This document shows, piece by piece, positions 39,869-50,870 of a stretch of 64,000 nucleotides of DNA (the stretch's first letter is position 1; every line of letters starts with the position of its first letter). A program made the translations under genes and the position numbers. The DNA is from Alphaproteobacteria bacterium (lineage in GTDB: Bacteria; Pseudomonadota; Alphaproteobacteria; Sphingomonadales; Sphingomonadaceae): positions 1 to 64,000 of the forward strand of contig JAUHYZ010000004.1 in assembly GCA_030426245.1 (NCBI GenBank). Reading direction: 5' to 3'. A model generated the notes under the pieces. That model was not told where the DNA came from and searched no databases. It worked only from the letters and a program-made list of their open reading frames with translations.

Positions 39869-41674
39869 ATGCTGATGCAAACGCACGAAGCCCGGCTCGA
39901 TGCGCTGAGGAAGGAAATGGCGCGCAAGGGGCTGGACGGCTTCGTGATCCCCATCTCCGACGAGCACATGTCCGAATATGTCGGTGCCTATGCGCAGCGC
40001 CTGGCCTGGCTGACAGGCTTCGGCGGATCGGCGGGAACGGCGGTGGTGCTGACGGAGAAAGCGGCGATCTTCGTGGACGGGCGCTACACCCTGCAAGTGC
40101 GCGACCAGGTGGACGGCAATTTGTGGGAATATCAGTCCGTGCCCGAAACCAGCCCCGCCAAATGGCTGGGCGAGAATGCGGGAGAAGGCGCGGTAATCGG
40201 TTACGATGCCTGGCTGCATTCGAAAGGCTGGGCGCAGGGCGTGCAGTCCGCGCTGAAGGCCAAAGGCGCCAAGCTGAAGGCGGTCGAGGCCAATCCGGTC
40301 GATGCCGTGTGGGAAGACCGGCCGGAACCTTCCGCTGCCCCGGCGCTGGTCCATGAAGACAGCTTCGCCGGCCGTTCCAGCGCGGAAAAGCGCGCCGAGA
40401 TCGCCGAATGGCTCAAACGCGACAAGCTCGATGCCGCCGTGATCGCCGCGCTCGATTCGATCGCCTGGCTGCTCAATATCCGCGGCTCCGACATCGATCA
40501 CACGCCGGTCGCGCTATCATACGTCCTGGCCCATGCGGACGGGACGGCGGAACTGTTCATCGCGCCGGAGAAAGCTACTCCGGAGCTCACCGCCCATCTG
40601 GGCAATGCGGTGAAACTGCGCGACGCCGCCGATTTCGTGCCCGAATTGCAGGCGCTGAAAGGCAAGCGCGTTGCCGCCGATCCCGCCAATTGCGTGGCCG
40701 GGATCTTCACCGCGCTGGAAGCGGGCGGCGCCGAAGTGGTCGAAGCGCAGGACCCTTGCGTGCTGCCCAAGGCAGTGAAGAACGCAGTCGAGCTGGACGG
40801 GCACCGGGCGGCGCAGGCGCGCGACGGGGCGGCTGTCACGCGCTTCCTCCACTGGCTTTCCATCGAAGGGCCCAAAGGCACCGTCACCGAGATGTCCGCC
40901 GCCGAGAAGCTCCACCAGCTGCGGCGCGAGGCCGGCGATCTGCGCGACCTCAGCTTCGACACCATTTCCGGCTCCGGCCCCAATGGCGCCATCGTCCATT
41001 ACCGGGTGAGCGAGGAAACCAACCGCACGCTGGAGCCGGGCAGCGTCTATCTGTGCGATTCGGGCGGGCAATATCCCGACGGGACGACCGACATTACCCG
41101 CACCGTCTGGATCGGGCTGGGGGAGCCCGGCGAAGAAGTGAAGGACCGCTTCACCCGCGTGCTGCGCGGCCATATCGCGCTGGCGATGCAGACCTTCCCC
41201 GCAGGGACGATCGGCAGCCAGCTGGACACCATCGCCCGCCAGTTCCTGTGGGAGGCGGGGATCGATTACGCGCATGGCACCGGCCACGGTGTGGGCAGCT
41301 TCCTGGCAGTGCATGAAGGGCCGCAGCGCATCGCGAAGCCCCGCGGCGGGCAAACGGGCGGCGAGCAGGAATTGCTGGCGGGCATGATCCTGTCCAACGA
41401 GCCGGGCTATTACAAAACCGGCGAATACGGCATCCGCGTGGAAAACCTGGTCGCAGTGCAAGCGCAGGAAATCGGCGGCATGGAAGGCGAATGGCTTGGC
41501 TTCGAAACGCTGACCCTGGCCCCGATCGACCGCCGCCTGATCGACGTCGAAGCGCTGACCGAGCGCGAAAAATCCTGGTGGGATAGCTACAATGCGCGGG
41601 TCTGGAACGTCGTCTCCCCGCAGCTTGAAGGCGAGGTGAAGGCGTGGCTGGAGGCGCAATGCGCGCCGCTTTGA
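39869..41674 (+). CDS. aminopeptidase P family protein (M24)
   Basis: RLAWLTGFGGSAGTAVVL; YLCDSGGQYPDGTTDITRTVWIG; GTGHGVGSFLAVHEGPQ. Confidence 0.92.
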   Translation: MLMQTHEARLDALRKEMARKGLDGFVIPISDEHMSEYVGAYAQRLAWLTGFGGSAGTAVVLTEKAAIFVDGRYTLQVRDQVDGNLWEYQSVPETSPAKWLGENAGEGAVIGYDAWLHSKGWAQGVQSALKAKGAKLKAVEANPVDAVWEDRPEPSAAPALVHEDSFAGRSSAEKRAEIAEWLKRDKLDAAVIAALDSIAWLLNIRGSDIDHTPVALSYVLAHADGTAELFIAPEKATPELTAHLGNAVKLRDAADFVPELQALKGKRVAADPANCVAGIFTALEAGGAEVVEAQDPCVLPKAVKNAVELDGHRAAQARDGAAVTRFLHWLSIEGPKGTVTEMSAAEKLHQLRREAGDLRDLSFDTISGSGPNGAIVHYRVSEETNRTLEPGSVYLCDSGGQYPDGTTDITRTVWIGLGEPGEEVKDRFTRVLRGHIALAMQTFPAGTIGSQLDTIARQFLWEAGIDYAHGTGHGVGSFLAVHEGPQRIAKPRGGQTGGEQELLAGMILSNEPGYYKTGEYGIRVENLVAVQAQEIGGMEGEWLGFETLTLAPIDRRLIDVEALTEREKSWWDSYNARVWNVVSPQLEGEVKAWLEAQCAPL

Positions 41675-41776
41675 GCGGAGCGATCGCTGCTCCGGAAAAG
41701 CTCACCGACCGCGGGTTGTAATGTAGGTTTTGTACTCATAACGTTCCTGACGACTCGAGGGAAAGGAACCAATTGC

Positions 41777-42151
41777 ATGATCGGCTACGTCACTGTCGGA
41801 ACCAACGATCTTGAACGCTCCGCCGCCTTTTACGACGGAATCGCGGACATACTGGGCCATGGGCGGATCATGGAAAGCGACCGCAGCGTGATGTGGGGCA
41901 CGCCGGGCGGCGGCGCGATCTTCGCCACCTGTCTGCCCTATGACAAGCAGGCCGCCAGCGCTGGCAACGGCACGATGGTGGCCCTGAACGCCGGCAGCGA
42001 GGACGAGGTGCAGCGCGTTTACGATTATGCGCTGGCCAATGGCGGCAGCGACGAAGGCGCGCCGGGCCTGCGCGGCGAAAGCTTCCATGGCGCCTATTTC
42101 CGCGACCCGGACGGCAACAAGCTGGCCGTGTTCCTGGTCAAGAAGGGATAA
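41777..42151 (+). CDS. VOC/glyoxalase family protein
   Basis: MIGYVTVGTNDLERSAAFYDGIADILG...GAYFRDPDGNKLAVFLV. Confidence 0.88.
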   Translation: MIGYVTVGTNDLERSAAFYDGIADILGHGRIMESDRSVMWGTPGGGAIFATCLPYDKQAASAGNGTMVALNAGSEDEVQRVYDYALANGGSDEGAPGLRGESFHGAYFRDPDGNKLAVFLVKKG

Positions 42152-42160
42152 CGCCCCGCG

Positions 42161-42571
42161 ATGGCCGCCGCCCTGCGCCTGGATGAGCGCCCGGTCCATC
42201 TGGGCCTTGGCGCGGCAGCCGAGATCGAACCGGCCTTCCCGTCCGGCGAAGCCGCCATGCAGTGGTACATGGATTATGCCGCGCGTCATGCGGCGGACGG
42301 GGCAGAAGGGCGGCTGGTGTCGCTCCACAGTTTCAGCGAAAGCTGGGACGCGTGGGAAATGCACCCGGCCGGCGCCGAAGTGGTCGTCTGCGTGGAAGGC
42401 CGGATAGAACTGGTCCAGGAACTGGAAGATGGCAGCCACGGCCAAATCCGCCTGTCGCCGGGAGAATATGCGATCAATCCGGCAGGTACGTGGCACACCG
42501 CGAATGTCGAAGGCGCTGCAACGGCCTTGTTCATCACGGCCGGCATGGGCACGCAGCATCGCCCGCGCTGA
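42161..42571 (+). CDS. cupin domain protein
   Basis: WEMHPAGAEVVVCVEGRIELVQEL...RLSPGEYAINPAGTWHTANVE. Confidence 0.85.
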   Translation: MAAALRLDERPVHLGLGAAAEIEPAFPSGEAAMQWYMDYAARHAADGAEGRLVSLHSFSESWDAWEMHPAGAEVVVCVEGRIELVQELEDGSHGQIRLSPGEYAINPAGTWHTANVEGAATALFITAGMGTQHRPR

Positions 42572-42604
42572 GTGGATTGCGCGAAGATGAACGCCCGCTT
42601 CGTC

Positions 42605-42623
42605 TTGCGACAATTTGCGACAA
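42605..42623 (+). promoter_or_regulatory. tandem direct repeat TTGCGACAA-T-TTGCGACAA (10-bp phase), candidate OmpR-family response-regulator box
   Basis: TTGCGACAA at 42605-42613 and 42615-42623; GATAAT -10-like at 42640-42645. Confidence 0.45.
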
Positions 42624-42770
42624 AAAAGGCGCGATCCGGGATAATGGCGCGACATGACGGGCCTAGAACCATTGGTGAGAGCTGCGAGGTTCCTGTTACC
42701 CATCCCCTCCATCTCCCCCTCGGGGACCCGCAGCTCCACCCCTTGATCCGAAAGAAACGGAGCCTGAAAA

Positions 42771-43346
42771 ATGCGTAAGTTAACCCTCACAGTCTGCGGA
42801 GCCCTCTCCGCCGCGTCGCTGGCAGTCGCCGGCGCCGCAATTGCTCAACCCGGCGATGGCCCCCGAATGAAGGGCCCAACCACCCGCGAGCAGGCCGAAC
42901 AGCGCGCCGATGCGATGTTCGCCCGCATGGACGCCAATGAAGACGGCGTGCTGAACCAGGAAGATCGCCAGGCCCGCGTGGCGCAGCGATTCTCCCAGCT
43001 CGACACCGACAGCAACGGTTCGCTGAGCCTGGAAGAATTCACCTCCGGCCATGACAGGCGCGGCGGCGGCAAATTTGGCCGCAAGGGCGACCGCGCCGGA
43101 AAGTTCGGCGGCATGGGCCGCGGAATGGGCCGCGGCGGCCACGGCATGATGGCCAAGGCAACCGATGCCGACAATGACGGCCAGATTTCCGCAGCGGAAT
43201 TCAAGGCGGCCGCACTGGCCCGCTTCGACAGCGCCGACGCCGATGGCGACGGCACGATCTCCGCGGAAGAACGCCAGGCGATGCACGAAGCCCGCATGCA
43301 ATCGCGGGAAGAACGCCGTGCCGCAAGGCAGGGCCGCACCAACTGA
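42771..43346 (+). CDS. secreted EF-hand protein
   Basis: Signal peptide; four EF-hand loops DANEDGVLNQED, DTDSNGSLSLEE, DADNDGQISAAE, DADGDGTISAEE. Confidence 0.88.
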   Translation: MRKLTLTVCGALSAASLAVAGAAIAQPGDGPRMKGPTTREQAEQRADAMFARMDANEDGVLNQEDRQARVAQRFSQLDTDSNGSLSLEEFTSGHDRRGGGKFGRKGDRAGKFGGMGRGMGRGGHGMMAKATDADNDGQISAAEFKAAALARFDSADADGDGTISAEERQAMHEARMQSREERRAARQGRTN

Positions 43347-43364
43347 GCGGGCAGGCAACCATCC

Positions 43365-44102
43365 ATGAGCGATGAAGCCGCGCCCATCCACTTGCTCCTC
43401 GTCGATGACGAAGCAAGCTTGCGCGAACCCCTGGCTGAGTATCTCACTCGCCAGGGGTTCGTCGTGAGCCAGGCCGAAACGGCCGCGGCGGCGCGCAGCC
43501 TGCTGCTGGAAGAAACGCCCCAGCTCGTCCTGCTCGACATCATGATGCCGGGCGAAGACGGGCTTTCGCTGTGCCGGCATCTGGCTGAGGCGAAGGATTT
43601 GCCGGTCATCCTGCTGACGGCACGCGGCGAAGCGACCGACCGCATCGTCGGCCTGGAAATCGGGGCGGATGATTACGTCGTGAAACCCTTCGAACCGCGC
43701 GAACTGGTCGCCCGGATCAACAGCGTGCTGCGCCGTTCCGCGCGGGGCGCTCCGCCGCCGCAGGAAGATGCGCTCTACGAATTCGAAGGCTGGCGGCTCG
43801 ATCCGGTGAAGCGCCGGCTGACCGACCCGCAAGGCGCGCTCGTTTCGATCTCCTCGGCCGAATTCCGCCTGCTGACCGCCTTCCTGTCCAATCCGCGCAA
43901 TGTGCTCGACCGCGACCGGCTGCTCGACATGGTGCAGGGCCGCGGCGCGCATCTGTTCGACCGCGCGGTGGACAATCAGATCAGCCGCCTGCGGCGCAAG
44001 ATCGAAGAGGATTCGCGCGAACCGCGCCTGATCCAGACGGTGCGCGGCGGCGGCTATGTGCTGGCCTGCGACGTGCGCCGGGTCGCGCCGGAGGCGAAAT
44101 GA
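43365..44102 (+). CDS. OmpR/PhoB-family response regulator
   Basis: LLVDDEASLREPLAEYL; LLDIMMPGEDGLSLC; wHTH C-terminus FDRAVDNQISRLRRKIEEDSREPRLIQTVRGGGYVLA. Confidence 0.95.
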   Translation: MSDEAAPIHLLLVDDEASLREPLAEYLTRQGFVVSQAETAAAARSLLLEETPQLVLLDIMMPGEDGLSLCRHLAEAKDLPVILLTARGEATDRIVGLEIGADDYVVKPFEPRELVARINSVLRRSARGAPPPQEDALYEFEGWRLDPVKRRLTDPQGALVSISSAEFRLLTAFLSNPRNVLDRDRLLDMVQGRGAHLFDRAVDNQISRLRRKIEEDSREPRLIQTVRGGGYVLACDVRRVAPEAK

Positions 44103-45526
44103 AACTGAAGCTGTGGCCGCGCAGCCTGCTGGGGCAGATGCTGCTGTCCGTGGCGCTGGCGCTGCTGGTGGCGCAGACCATTTCCGGCTTCCTGCAAGTG
44201 CGCGCGAAGGACGAGCGGCGCGAAGAGCTGATGCTGAATGCCGCCGCCTTCCGCCTGGTCGCCTCGCCGGGGCGCGAATGGGGCCGAAGCGCGCAGAACG
44301 AAGGCGAACGGCGGGAAAGCCAAGGACGCGGCCCGCACCGCAGATATCCCTTTTCCGTCGCGCTGGAGCGCAGCCCGGCCTTCGCCTCCACCGGAACGGA
44401 CGTCGCCCGCCCCGGCTATGAGCAGCGTCTGGGCGAGATCCTCACCCGCGAAGGCTTTGCCTTCAGCCGGTTGACGGTGGTGACGCGGCGCGCGGGCAGC
44501 GATCCCGGCGTGGTGGAACAATTGCGCGAACGCCGGCGCTTTCGCGACGATCCCTTGCTGGAACAGCGGCCGATGCTGGTGGCCGGCATGCAGGAAGTGC
44601 CCGGAGGTGAATGGACCATCACCCGCCTTCCCGTGCCCGAACGCGAACCCGGATCGCTGCGCAATGTCGCGATGCAAACCATCGTGCTCTATCTGGTGCT
44701 GGTCGGCGGGCTCGCCTTGTTGCTGCGGCGGATCACCCGCCCCCTCGCCGCCCTGACGGCGCGGATGGAACGCTTCGCCCGCACGCGCGAGGCGGAAGGC
44801 GAGCTGGAGCCCGCCGGGCCGGACGATACGCGGCGCCTGATCGAAGCCCATAATGCGATGGAGGCGCGCGTCGGCGCGCTGCTGGATGAAAAGGACGTTA
44901 TGCTGGGCGCGATCGGGCACGATCTGAAAACGCCGCTCGCCGCCTTGCGCGTCCGCATCGAATCGGTCGACAACGATGCCGAGCGCGAACGCATGGCCGC
45001 GACGATCGACGACATTGCCCGCACGCTCGACGATATCCTTTCCCTTGCCCGCATCGGGCGCCCGTCCGACGCGCTCGAAAATACGGAGCTGGCTGCATTG
45101 ACGGCATCCGTCGCCGAAGAGTTCGAGGATCTGGGCGAGAACATCGTGCTGGGCGAAACCAGCCGTGTCGCTTTGCCCGTGCGCACCACATGGCTGCGCC
45201 GCGCGCTACGCAATCTGGTCGTCAACGCGCTGCGCTATGCCGGCGGAGCGCGCGTCTCATTGCGCCGGGAAGCGGGCGAAGCCGTGCTCAGCGTGGAAGA
45301 TGACGGGCCGGGCATTCCCGAAGGCGATATCCAGGCCATGCTGGAACCCTTCCGCCGGGGCGAAGCCTCGCGCAGCCGCGAAACCGGCGGGGCGGGCCTG
45401 GGGCTGACGCTGGCCCGCGCCATTGCCGAACAGCATGGCGGCGGCCTGAAGCTGGCCAACCGCTATGCAGAAGATGGAACGATTGCGGGGCTGACTGCCG
45501 AAATCCGCCTGCCGATTTCCGCTTAG
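44099..45526 (+). CDS. sensor histidine kinase
   Basis: [25 protein letters not shown]-box, [41 protein letters not shown]. Confidence 0.95.
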   Translation: MKLKLWPRSLLGQMLLSVALALLVAQTISGFLQVRAKDERREELMLNAAAFRLVASPGREWGRSAQNEGERRESQGRGPHRRYPFSVALERSPAFASTGTDVARPGYEQRLGEILTREGFAFSRLTVVTRRAGSDPGVVEQLRERRRFRDDPLLEQRPMLVAGMQEVPGGEWTITRLPVPEREPGSLRNVAMQTIVLYLVLVGGLALLLRRITRPLAALTARMERFARTREAEGELEPAGPDDTRRLIEAHNAMEARVGALLDEKDVMLGAIGHDLKTPLAALRVRIESVDNDAERERMAATIDDIARTLDDILSLARIGRPSDALENTELAALTASVAEEFEDLGENIVLGETSRVALPVRTTWLRRALRNLVVNALRYAGGARVSLRREAGEAVLSVEDDGPGIPEGDIQAMLEPFRRGEASRSRETGGAGLGLTLARAIAEQHGGGLKLANRYAEDGTIAGLTAEIRLPISA

Positions 45527-47091
45527 CGCATGAGGCCGCCGATAATATTGCGCACGAAAGCGCTGACACCCGTGCGCACGGGGTCGGCGCGCGATTTCCT
45601 GCCCATTGCCGCAGCAACCGCGATGGAAACCGCCGATCCCGCTGCAGCCCGGGCCGCACTCTTGCCCGCTTTTCCGAAATCGATACCCCAAAGATGCGTC
45701 GACTTGCGTTCGCGCTTGCGAACTTCCTCTTCGCCCTTTTCCTCGACCTCCTTTGCGGTTTCCGCCGCATCGATGGCCTTCTGCGCCAGCACTTCCTCCG
45801 CGCTTTCGCGGTCGATCAGCTCGTCATATTTCCCGTCATAGGGGCTGATCGAGCCGATGATTGCGCGTTCCTTCTTGGTGACGACGCCCAGGCGCGAACG
45901 CGGCGGCTTGATCAGGGTGCGCTGAACGATGGACGGCGCGCCGTCTTCCAGCAGCGTGGAAACCAGCGCCTCGCCCACCCGCAATTCAGTGATCGCGGTC
46001 TCGACATCCAGTTCGGGATTGATGCGGAAGGTTTCCGCCGCGGCCTTGATCGCCCGCTGATCGCGCGGAGTAAAGGCGCGCAAGGCATGCTGCACCCGGT
46101 TGCCCAGCTGCCCGGCCACTTCTTCCGGCACGTCGATCGGGTTCTGCGTGACGAAGAACACGCCCACGCCCTTGGACCGGATCAGGCGCACGACCTGCTC
46201 GATCTTGTCTTCCAGCGCCTTGGGCGCATCGTCAAACAGCAGATGCGCCTCGTCGAAGAAGAACACCAGCCTGGGCTTCTCCGGATCGCCGACTTCGGGC
46301 AGCGATTCGAACAGTTCGGCCAGCAGCCACAGTAGGAAGGTGGCGTAAAGCTTGGGGCTGCGCATCAGCCGGTCCGCCGCCAGCACGTTGATATAGCCGC
46401 GGCCCTGTTCGTCCACGCTCAGGAAATCGTCGATCTCCAGGGCAGGTTCACCGAAGAACTGCCCGCCGCCCTGGCTGTCCAGCGTCAATAACTGGCGCTG
46501 GATCGCGCCGACGCTTGCCCGCGTGACATTGCCGTATTTGGCACTGAGTTCGGAGGCGTTTTCAGCGGTGTAGGCCAGCATCGCCTGCAGATCTTCCAGA
46601 TCCAGCAGCAGCAGGCCCTGTTCGTCGGCATAGCGGAAGACGATGTTCAGCACGCCTTCCTGCGTCGGGTTCAGGTCCAGCAGGCGCGAAAGCAGCAGCG
46701 GGCCCATTTCGCTCACCGTCGTGCGGATCGGGTGCCCCTGTTCCCCATACAGGTCCCAGAAGATCGCCGGATTGTCGGAATAGGCATAATCGGACATGCC
46801 CAATTCCGCCGCCCGCTCTTCCAGCTTGTCGGCATGTTTGAAGCTGGGCGATCCGGCCATCGAAATGCCCGAAAGATCGCCCTTCACATCGGCCACGAAC
46901 ACCGGCACGCCATTGGCCGAAAAACTTTCGGCCAGCCCCTGCAGCGTCACCGTCTTGCCTGTGCCTGTTGCACCTGCAATCAGTCCGTGACGGTTCGCCC
47001 GTCCCAGATTCAGGACCTGCCGCTCCCCATTGCTGCCCAGACCCAGGAAAATATCGCTCATGACCCGCTTCGCTCCAACACTGCCCGCCAA
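45523..47091 (-). CDS. HerA-like helicase / DUF853 ATPase
   Basis: [38 protein letters not shown]; typical stand-alone DUF853 protein. Confidence 0.88.
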   Translation of the reverse strand: MAGSVGAKRVMSDIFLGLGSNGERQVLNLGRANRHGLIAGATGTGKTVTLQGLAESFSANGVPVFVADVKGDLSGISMAGSPSFKHADKLEERAAELGMSDYAYSDNPAIFWDLYGEQGHPIRTTVSEMGPLLLSRLLDLNPTQEGVLNIVFRYADEQGLLLLDLEDLQAMLAYTAENASELSAKYGNVTRASVGAIQRQLLTLDSQGGGQFFGEPALEIDDFLSVDEQGRGYINVLAADRLMRSPKLYATFLLWLLAELFESLPEVGDPEKPRLVFFFDEAHLLFDDAPKALEDKIEQVVRLIRSKGVGVFFVTQNPIDVPEEVAGQLGNRVQHALRAFTPRDQRAIKAAAETFRINPELDVETAITELRVGEALVSTLLEDGAPSIVQRTLIKPPRSRLGVVTKKERAIIGSISPYDGKYDELIDRESAEEVLAQKAIDAAETAKEVEEKGEEEVRKRERKSTHLWGIDFGKAGKSAARAAAGSAVSIAVAAAMGRKSRADPVRTGVSAFVRNIIGGLMR

Positions 47092-47162
47092 ACGATGTGG
47101 CGGAAGGATGCATAGACGGTCAAGCGCTCGACTCCACCGCCAAAGACACTAAGGCAGGGGCA

Positions 47163-48998
47163 ATGGGGACCCGGCAACCTTTCGTCCTGCTAGACGACGC
47201 GCGCATAGAGGGCGCAAGCGACGCGCAATTGTTCGAGAACCCGCGCGAAATCTTCGTTGCGCGCAGGCCCGAAGAGGTTTCGGACGTGCTTGAAGCGGCG
47301 GACCGGGCGCGGCGCGAATCCGGCGCCACACTGGCCGGCTATCTCGCTTACGAAGCCGGGCTGGCACTGGAAGAGCGCCTGGCGCCGCTGGCAAGCCGGC
47401 AAACCGGGGCCAACGGCCCGCTGGTGTGGTTCGGCCTGTTCGACAAGGTCCGGCGCATCCCTTCCGCCGAAGTGCCGCGCTGGCTGGAAGAGCATGCCCA
47501 GCCGGGCGGCGCGCTATCCATCGGGCCGATGCAGCCGCAGCTTTCGACCGGCGCCTATATCGAGGCTTTCGACCGCCTGCAGGAAGCCATCAGGTCAGGC
47601 GACATTTATCAGGCGAATCTGACCATGCAGATGTCCGGCGCGGCGCGCGGCGATCCGCTGGCGCTTTACGGCGCGATCCGGCCCGCCGCCAATGCCGGCT
47701 ATGGCGGAGTGATCTTCGACGGTTCGCACTGGCTGCTGAGCTTCAGCCCGGAACTGTTCTTCAGCCTCCGGGGCCGGGAAGCCAAGTGCAAGCCGATGAA
47801 GGGCACGCGCCCGCGCGGGCGCAACCAGGGGGAAGACGCCGCGCTGGCGGAAGAACTGGCGGCTTCGGTGAAGGACAAGGCCGAAAACCTGATGATCGTG
47901 GATCTGATGCGCAACGATCTGAGCCGCGTGGCCCGCGCCGGCAGCGTACGGGTGGAGCAGCCCTTCCATGTCGAAACCTATCCCACGGTGCACACGATGG
48001 TTTCCACCGTGCGCGCCCAATTGCAGGACGGGCTGGGCGCGATGGATATGCTGCGCGCGCTGTTCCCTTGCGGATCGATCACCGGTGCCCCGAAGATCCG
48101 CGCGATGGAACTGATCGACGAGGTCGAACGCGATGCGCGCGGCCCCTATTGCGGCGCTCTGGGCCGAATCGGCCCGCCCCATGAAAACGGGGACGGCGAT
48201 GCCGCCTTCAATGTCGCGATCCGCACCATCCGCCTGACCCCGGGCGAGCATGGCCGCCATTCCGCCGGTCTGGGCGTCGGCGGGGCGATCGTGGCCGACA
48301 GCACCGGCATGTCCGAATGGCGCGAATGCCTGATCAAGGCGGGCTTCGTGCGGTTGGCGGCGGGCGGTTTCGACCTGATCGAGACGATGGGCTTCGACCC
48401 CGAAGAGGGCATCGCCCATCTGGAACTGCATCTGGAACGGATGAAGGCCAGCGCGGCGGAACTGGGTTTTGCCTTCGATCGGCATGCCGCGCGCAACGCG
48501 ATCCAGGCCCTGTGTTTCGAGCTGGACAAGCCCGCCAAGCTGCGCCTGCTGCTGGCCCGCAGCGGCGCCACCACGCTGGAAACCAGGCCGATGCCGCCTG
48601 CGCCGAATGGCCCGCTGCGCTGCGCGCTGGTGCCGATGCCGACTGTCACCGGCGACTGGCGGCTGCGGCACAAATCGACCGACCGGGCCTTTTACGAAAT
48701 GGCGCTGGACCTGGCGAAGGAAGCGGGCGCCGGCGAAGCGCTGCTGCTGCGTGACGATGGACTGGTGACCGAAGGCAGCTTCACCAACATCTTCGTGGAG
48801 AAAGGCGGCAAGCTGATCACGCCGCCGCTGGAGCTGGGCCTGCTGCCCGGCATATTGCGGCGCTATCTGATCGAGGAAGGCAAGGCCGAAGAGGGCGAAG
48901 TGCGCGTGGCCGATCTGGCCGGCGGCTTCTATCTCGGCAATGCGACGCGCGGGCTGATGCAGGCCCAATTGATCGAACCGGAAGCAGACCCGCAATGA
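47163..48998 (+). CDS. fused aminodeoxychorismate synthase component I / 4-amino-4-deoxychorismate lyase
   Basis: PabB domain (IYQANLTMQMSG, KPMKGTRPRG, GSITGAPKIRAMELIDEVE) followed by class IV aminotransferase domain (FDLIETMGFDPEEGIAHLELHLERM; LVTEGSFTNIFVEKGGKLITPPL). Confidence 0.9.
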   Translation: MGTRQPFVLLDDARIEGASDAQLFENPREIFVARRPEEVSDVLEAADRARRESGATLAGYLAYEAGLALEERLAPLASRQTGANGPLVWFGLFDKVRRIPSAEVPRWLEEHAQPGGALSIGPMQPQLSTGAYIEAFDRLQEAIRSGDIYQANLTMQMSGAARGDPLALYGAIRPAANAGYGGVIFDGSHWLLSFSPELFFSLRGREAKCKPMKGTRPRGRNQGEDAALAEELAASVKDKAENLMIVDLMRNDLSRVARAGSVRVEQPFHVETYPTVHTMVSTVRAQLQDGLGAMDMLRALFPCGSITGAPKIRAMELIDEVERDARGPYCGALGRIGPPHENGDGDAAFNVAIRTIRLTPGEHGRHSAGLGVGGAIVADSTGMSEWRECLIKAGFVRLAAGGFDLIETMGFDPEEGIAHLELHLERMKASAAELGFAFDRHAARNAIQALCFELDKPAKLRLLLARSGATTLETRPMPPAPNGPLRCALVPMPTVTGDWRLRHKSTDRAFYEMALDLAKEAGAGEALLLRDDGLVTEGSFTNIFVEKGGKLITPPLELGLLPGILRRYLIEEGKAEEGEVRVADLAGGFYLGNATRGLMQAQLIEPEADPQ

Positions 48999-50170
48999 GC
49001 ACGCCCCAGATTTCCGAAGCGCTGGCCCGGATCGAGGTTTCGCGCACCAATGCGATGACCGACCGCGCGACCGAGCTGCGCGAACAGGGCAAGGACATCA
49101 TTTCGCTTTCGGTGGGCGAGCCCGATTTTGCGACGCCTGCCCATGTGATCGAAGCGGCCAAGGCCGCGCTGGATGCAGGGCAGACGAAATACACCCCCGT
49201 GACCGGGACGATGCGGCTGAAAGAGGCCGCCGCACTCCATTTCCGCCGCGATCTGGGGATCGAAACGGCACCGCAGAACGTGATCGTCAGTGCGGGCGGC
49301 AAGCAATCGATCTTCCATGCCATGCTGGCCACGGTCAGCGCGGGAGAGGAAGTGATCGTGCCTGCGCCCTGGTGGGTCAGCTATCCGCAGATCGTCCGTT
49401 TCGCAGGCGGCAAGGTGGTTCCGCTGGTCACCCGTGCGAAGGACAATTTCCGCTTCACGCCTGCCGATCTGGAGGCACTGATCGGGCCGTCCACCCAGTG
49501 GCTGATGCTCAACAGTCCGGGCAATCCCACCGGCGCGGTCTATCCCGAGGAGATGCTGCTGGGCATCGGCGACGTGCTGCGCGCCCATCCGCGCGTGATG
49601 GTCCTCTCCGACGATATCTACGCGCCGCTCAATTATACCGGGCAGCCGCATGCCACACTGGCCAATCTCTGTCCCGATCTGGCGGACCGGATCTGCACCG
49701 TCTCCGGCGTATCGAAAAGCCACGCCATGACCGGCTTTCGCATCGGTGTTGCCACCGGGCCCGACTGGCTGATTTCTGCGATGGGAAGGCTGCAATCGCA
49801 CAATTCGGGCAATCCGGCATCGATCAGCCAGGCGGCGGCCGCCGCCGCTTTCGAAGGGCCGCAGGAGTTCTTGCGCGACTGGAACGAACGCTTCCGCGCG
49901 CGCCGGGATCTGGTGGTGAATGCGATCAATGCGATCCCCGGCCTCTCCACGCCGGTGCCCGACGGCGCCTTCTATTGCTTCGTCGATGCCGCTCCGTGGA
50001 TGGAGCGCTTCGGCGACGATGAGGGGCTGGCCATGCATCTGCTCGATCACGGTGTGGCGGTGGTCGCGGCTTCGGCCTTTGGCGGCAAGGACGGCTTCCG
50101 CATCAGCTTCGCCACCGACGAGGCCGTGCTGGAAGAGGCGATGCAGCGGATCGCCAGGGCATTGGCATGA
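48995..50170 (+). CDS. pyridoxal phosphate-dependent aminotransferase (aspartate aminotransferase family)
   Basis: DIISLSVGEPDFATPAHVIEAA; LNSPGNPTGAVY; SGVSKSHAMTGFRIGVATGP. Confidence 0.92.
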   Translation: MSTPQISEALARIEVSRTNAMTDRATELREQGKDIISLSVGEPDFATPAHVIEAAKAALDAGQTKYTPVTGTMRLKEAAALHFRRDLGIETAPQNVIVSAGGKQSIFHAMLATVSAGEEVIVPAPWWVSYPQIVRFAGGKVVPLVTRAKDNFRFTPADLEALIGPSTQWLMLNSPGNPTGAVYPEEMLLGIGDVLRAHPRVMVLSDDIYAPLNYTGQPHATLANLCPDLADRICTVSGVSKSHAMTGFRIGVATGPDWLISAMGRLQSHNSGNPASISQAAAAAAFEGPQEFLRDWNERFRARRDLVVNAINAIPGLSTPVPDGAFYCFVDAAPWMERFGDDEGLAMHLLDHGVAVVAASAFGGKDGFRISFATDEAVLEEAMQRIARALA

Positions 50171-50862
50171 GCCGCGCGCCTGCGATCCTGCGTCACGATC
50201 TGACCGCGCATATCCTCTATGAGGATGGCGAGGCGCTGGTGGTGGACAAGCCCGGCGGCCTCCCGCTCGACAGGCCGCGTGCCGGCGGGGAAGCGCTCAG
50301 CGACCATCTCGATTCGCTGCGGCTCGGCTTCCGGCGCCAGCCGTTGCCGGTCCACCGGCTGGACCAGGATACCTCCGGCTGCCTGCTTCTGGCGCGCAAT
50401 CCCAAGGCGCTGAAACGCTTCTCGCGCGCCTTCGAAGAACGCCAGGTGGAAAAGAGCTATCTCGGCCTGATCGCGGGCGAGATCGCGCAAGAGAGTGGCA
50501 CGATCGAGCTGTCCCTCAAAAAGATCAGCAGCCGGGAAGAAGGCTGGCGGATGATTCCCGCCCGGCAAGGCAAGCCGGCCATCACGCATTGGCAGCGCCT
50601 GGACGTGAAAGACGGGCTGACGCTGGTGAAGTTCATGCCGGTGACGGGGCGCACCCACCAGATCCGCGTGCATGCGGCGGAAGGGCTGGGCGCGGCGCTG
50701 CTGGGCGATCCCATCTATGGCGAGCGCGACGGGCGCGCACCGCGCACCATGCTGCATGCCTCCGCCCTTGTCATGCTGCGCGATGGCAAGCCGCCGATTG
50801 CCGCCACGTCCCAACTGCCCGGCGATTTCGAGGCTTTGGGATTCGGCACCGGCTATGATTGA
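50167..50862 (+). CDS. RluA-family RNA pseudouridine synthase
   Basis: VHRLDQDTSGCLLLARN catalytic motif; PVTGRTHQIRVHAAEGLGAALLGDPIYG. Confidence 0.92.
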   Translation: MSRAPAILRHDLTAHILYEDGEALVVDKPGGLPLDRPRAGGEALSDHLDSLRLGFRRQPLPVHRLDQDTSGCLLLARNPKALKRFSRAFEERQVEKSYLGLIAGEIAQESGTIELSLKKISSREEGWRMIPARQGKPAITHWQRLDVKDGLTLVKFMPVTGRTHQIRVHAAEGLGAALLGDPIYGERDGRAPRTMLHASALVMLRDGKPPIAATSQLPGDFEALGFGTGYD

Positions 50863-50870
50863 ATGGCGCC

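Noticed and set aside
45523-47091. HerA-like ATPase as part of a defence system
   Set aside because: It is the stand-alone DUF853 form with no adjacent NurA, SIR2 or other nuclease/effector; neighbours are a histidine kinase and folate/amino-acid metabolism.
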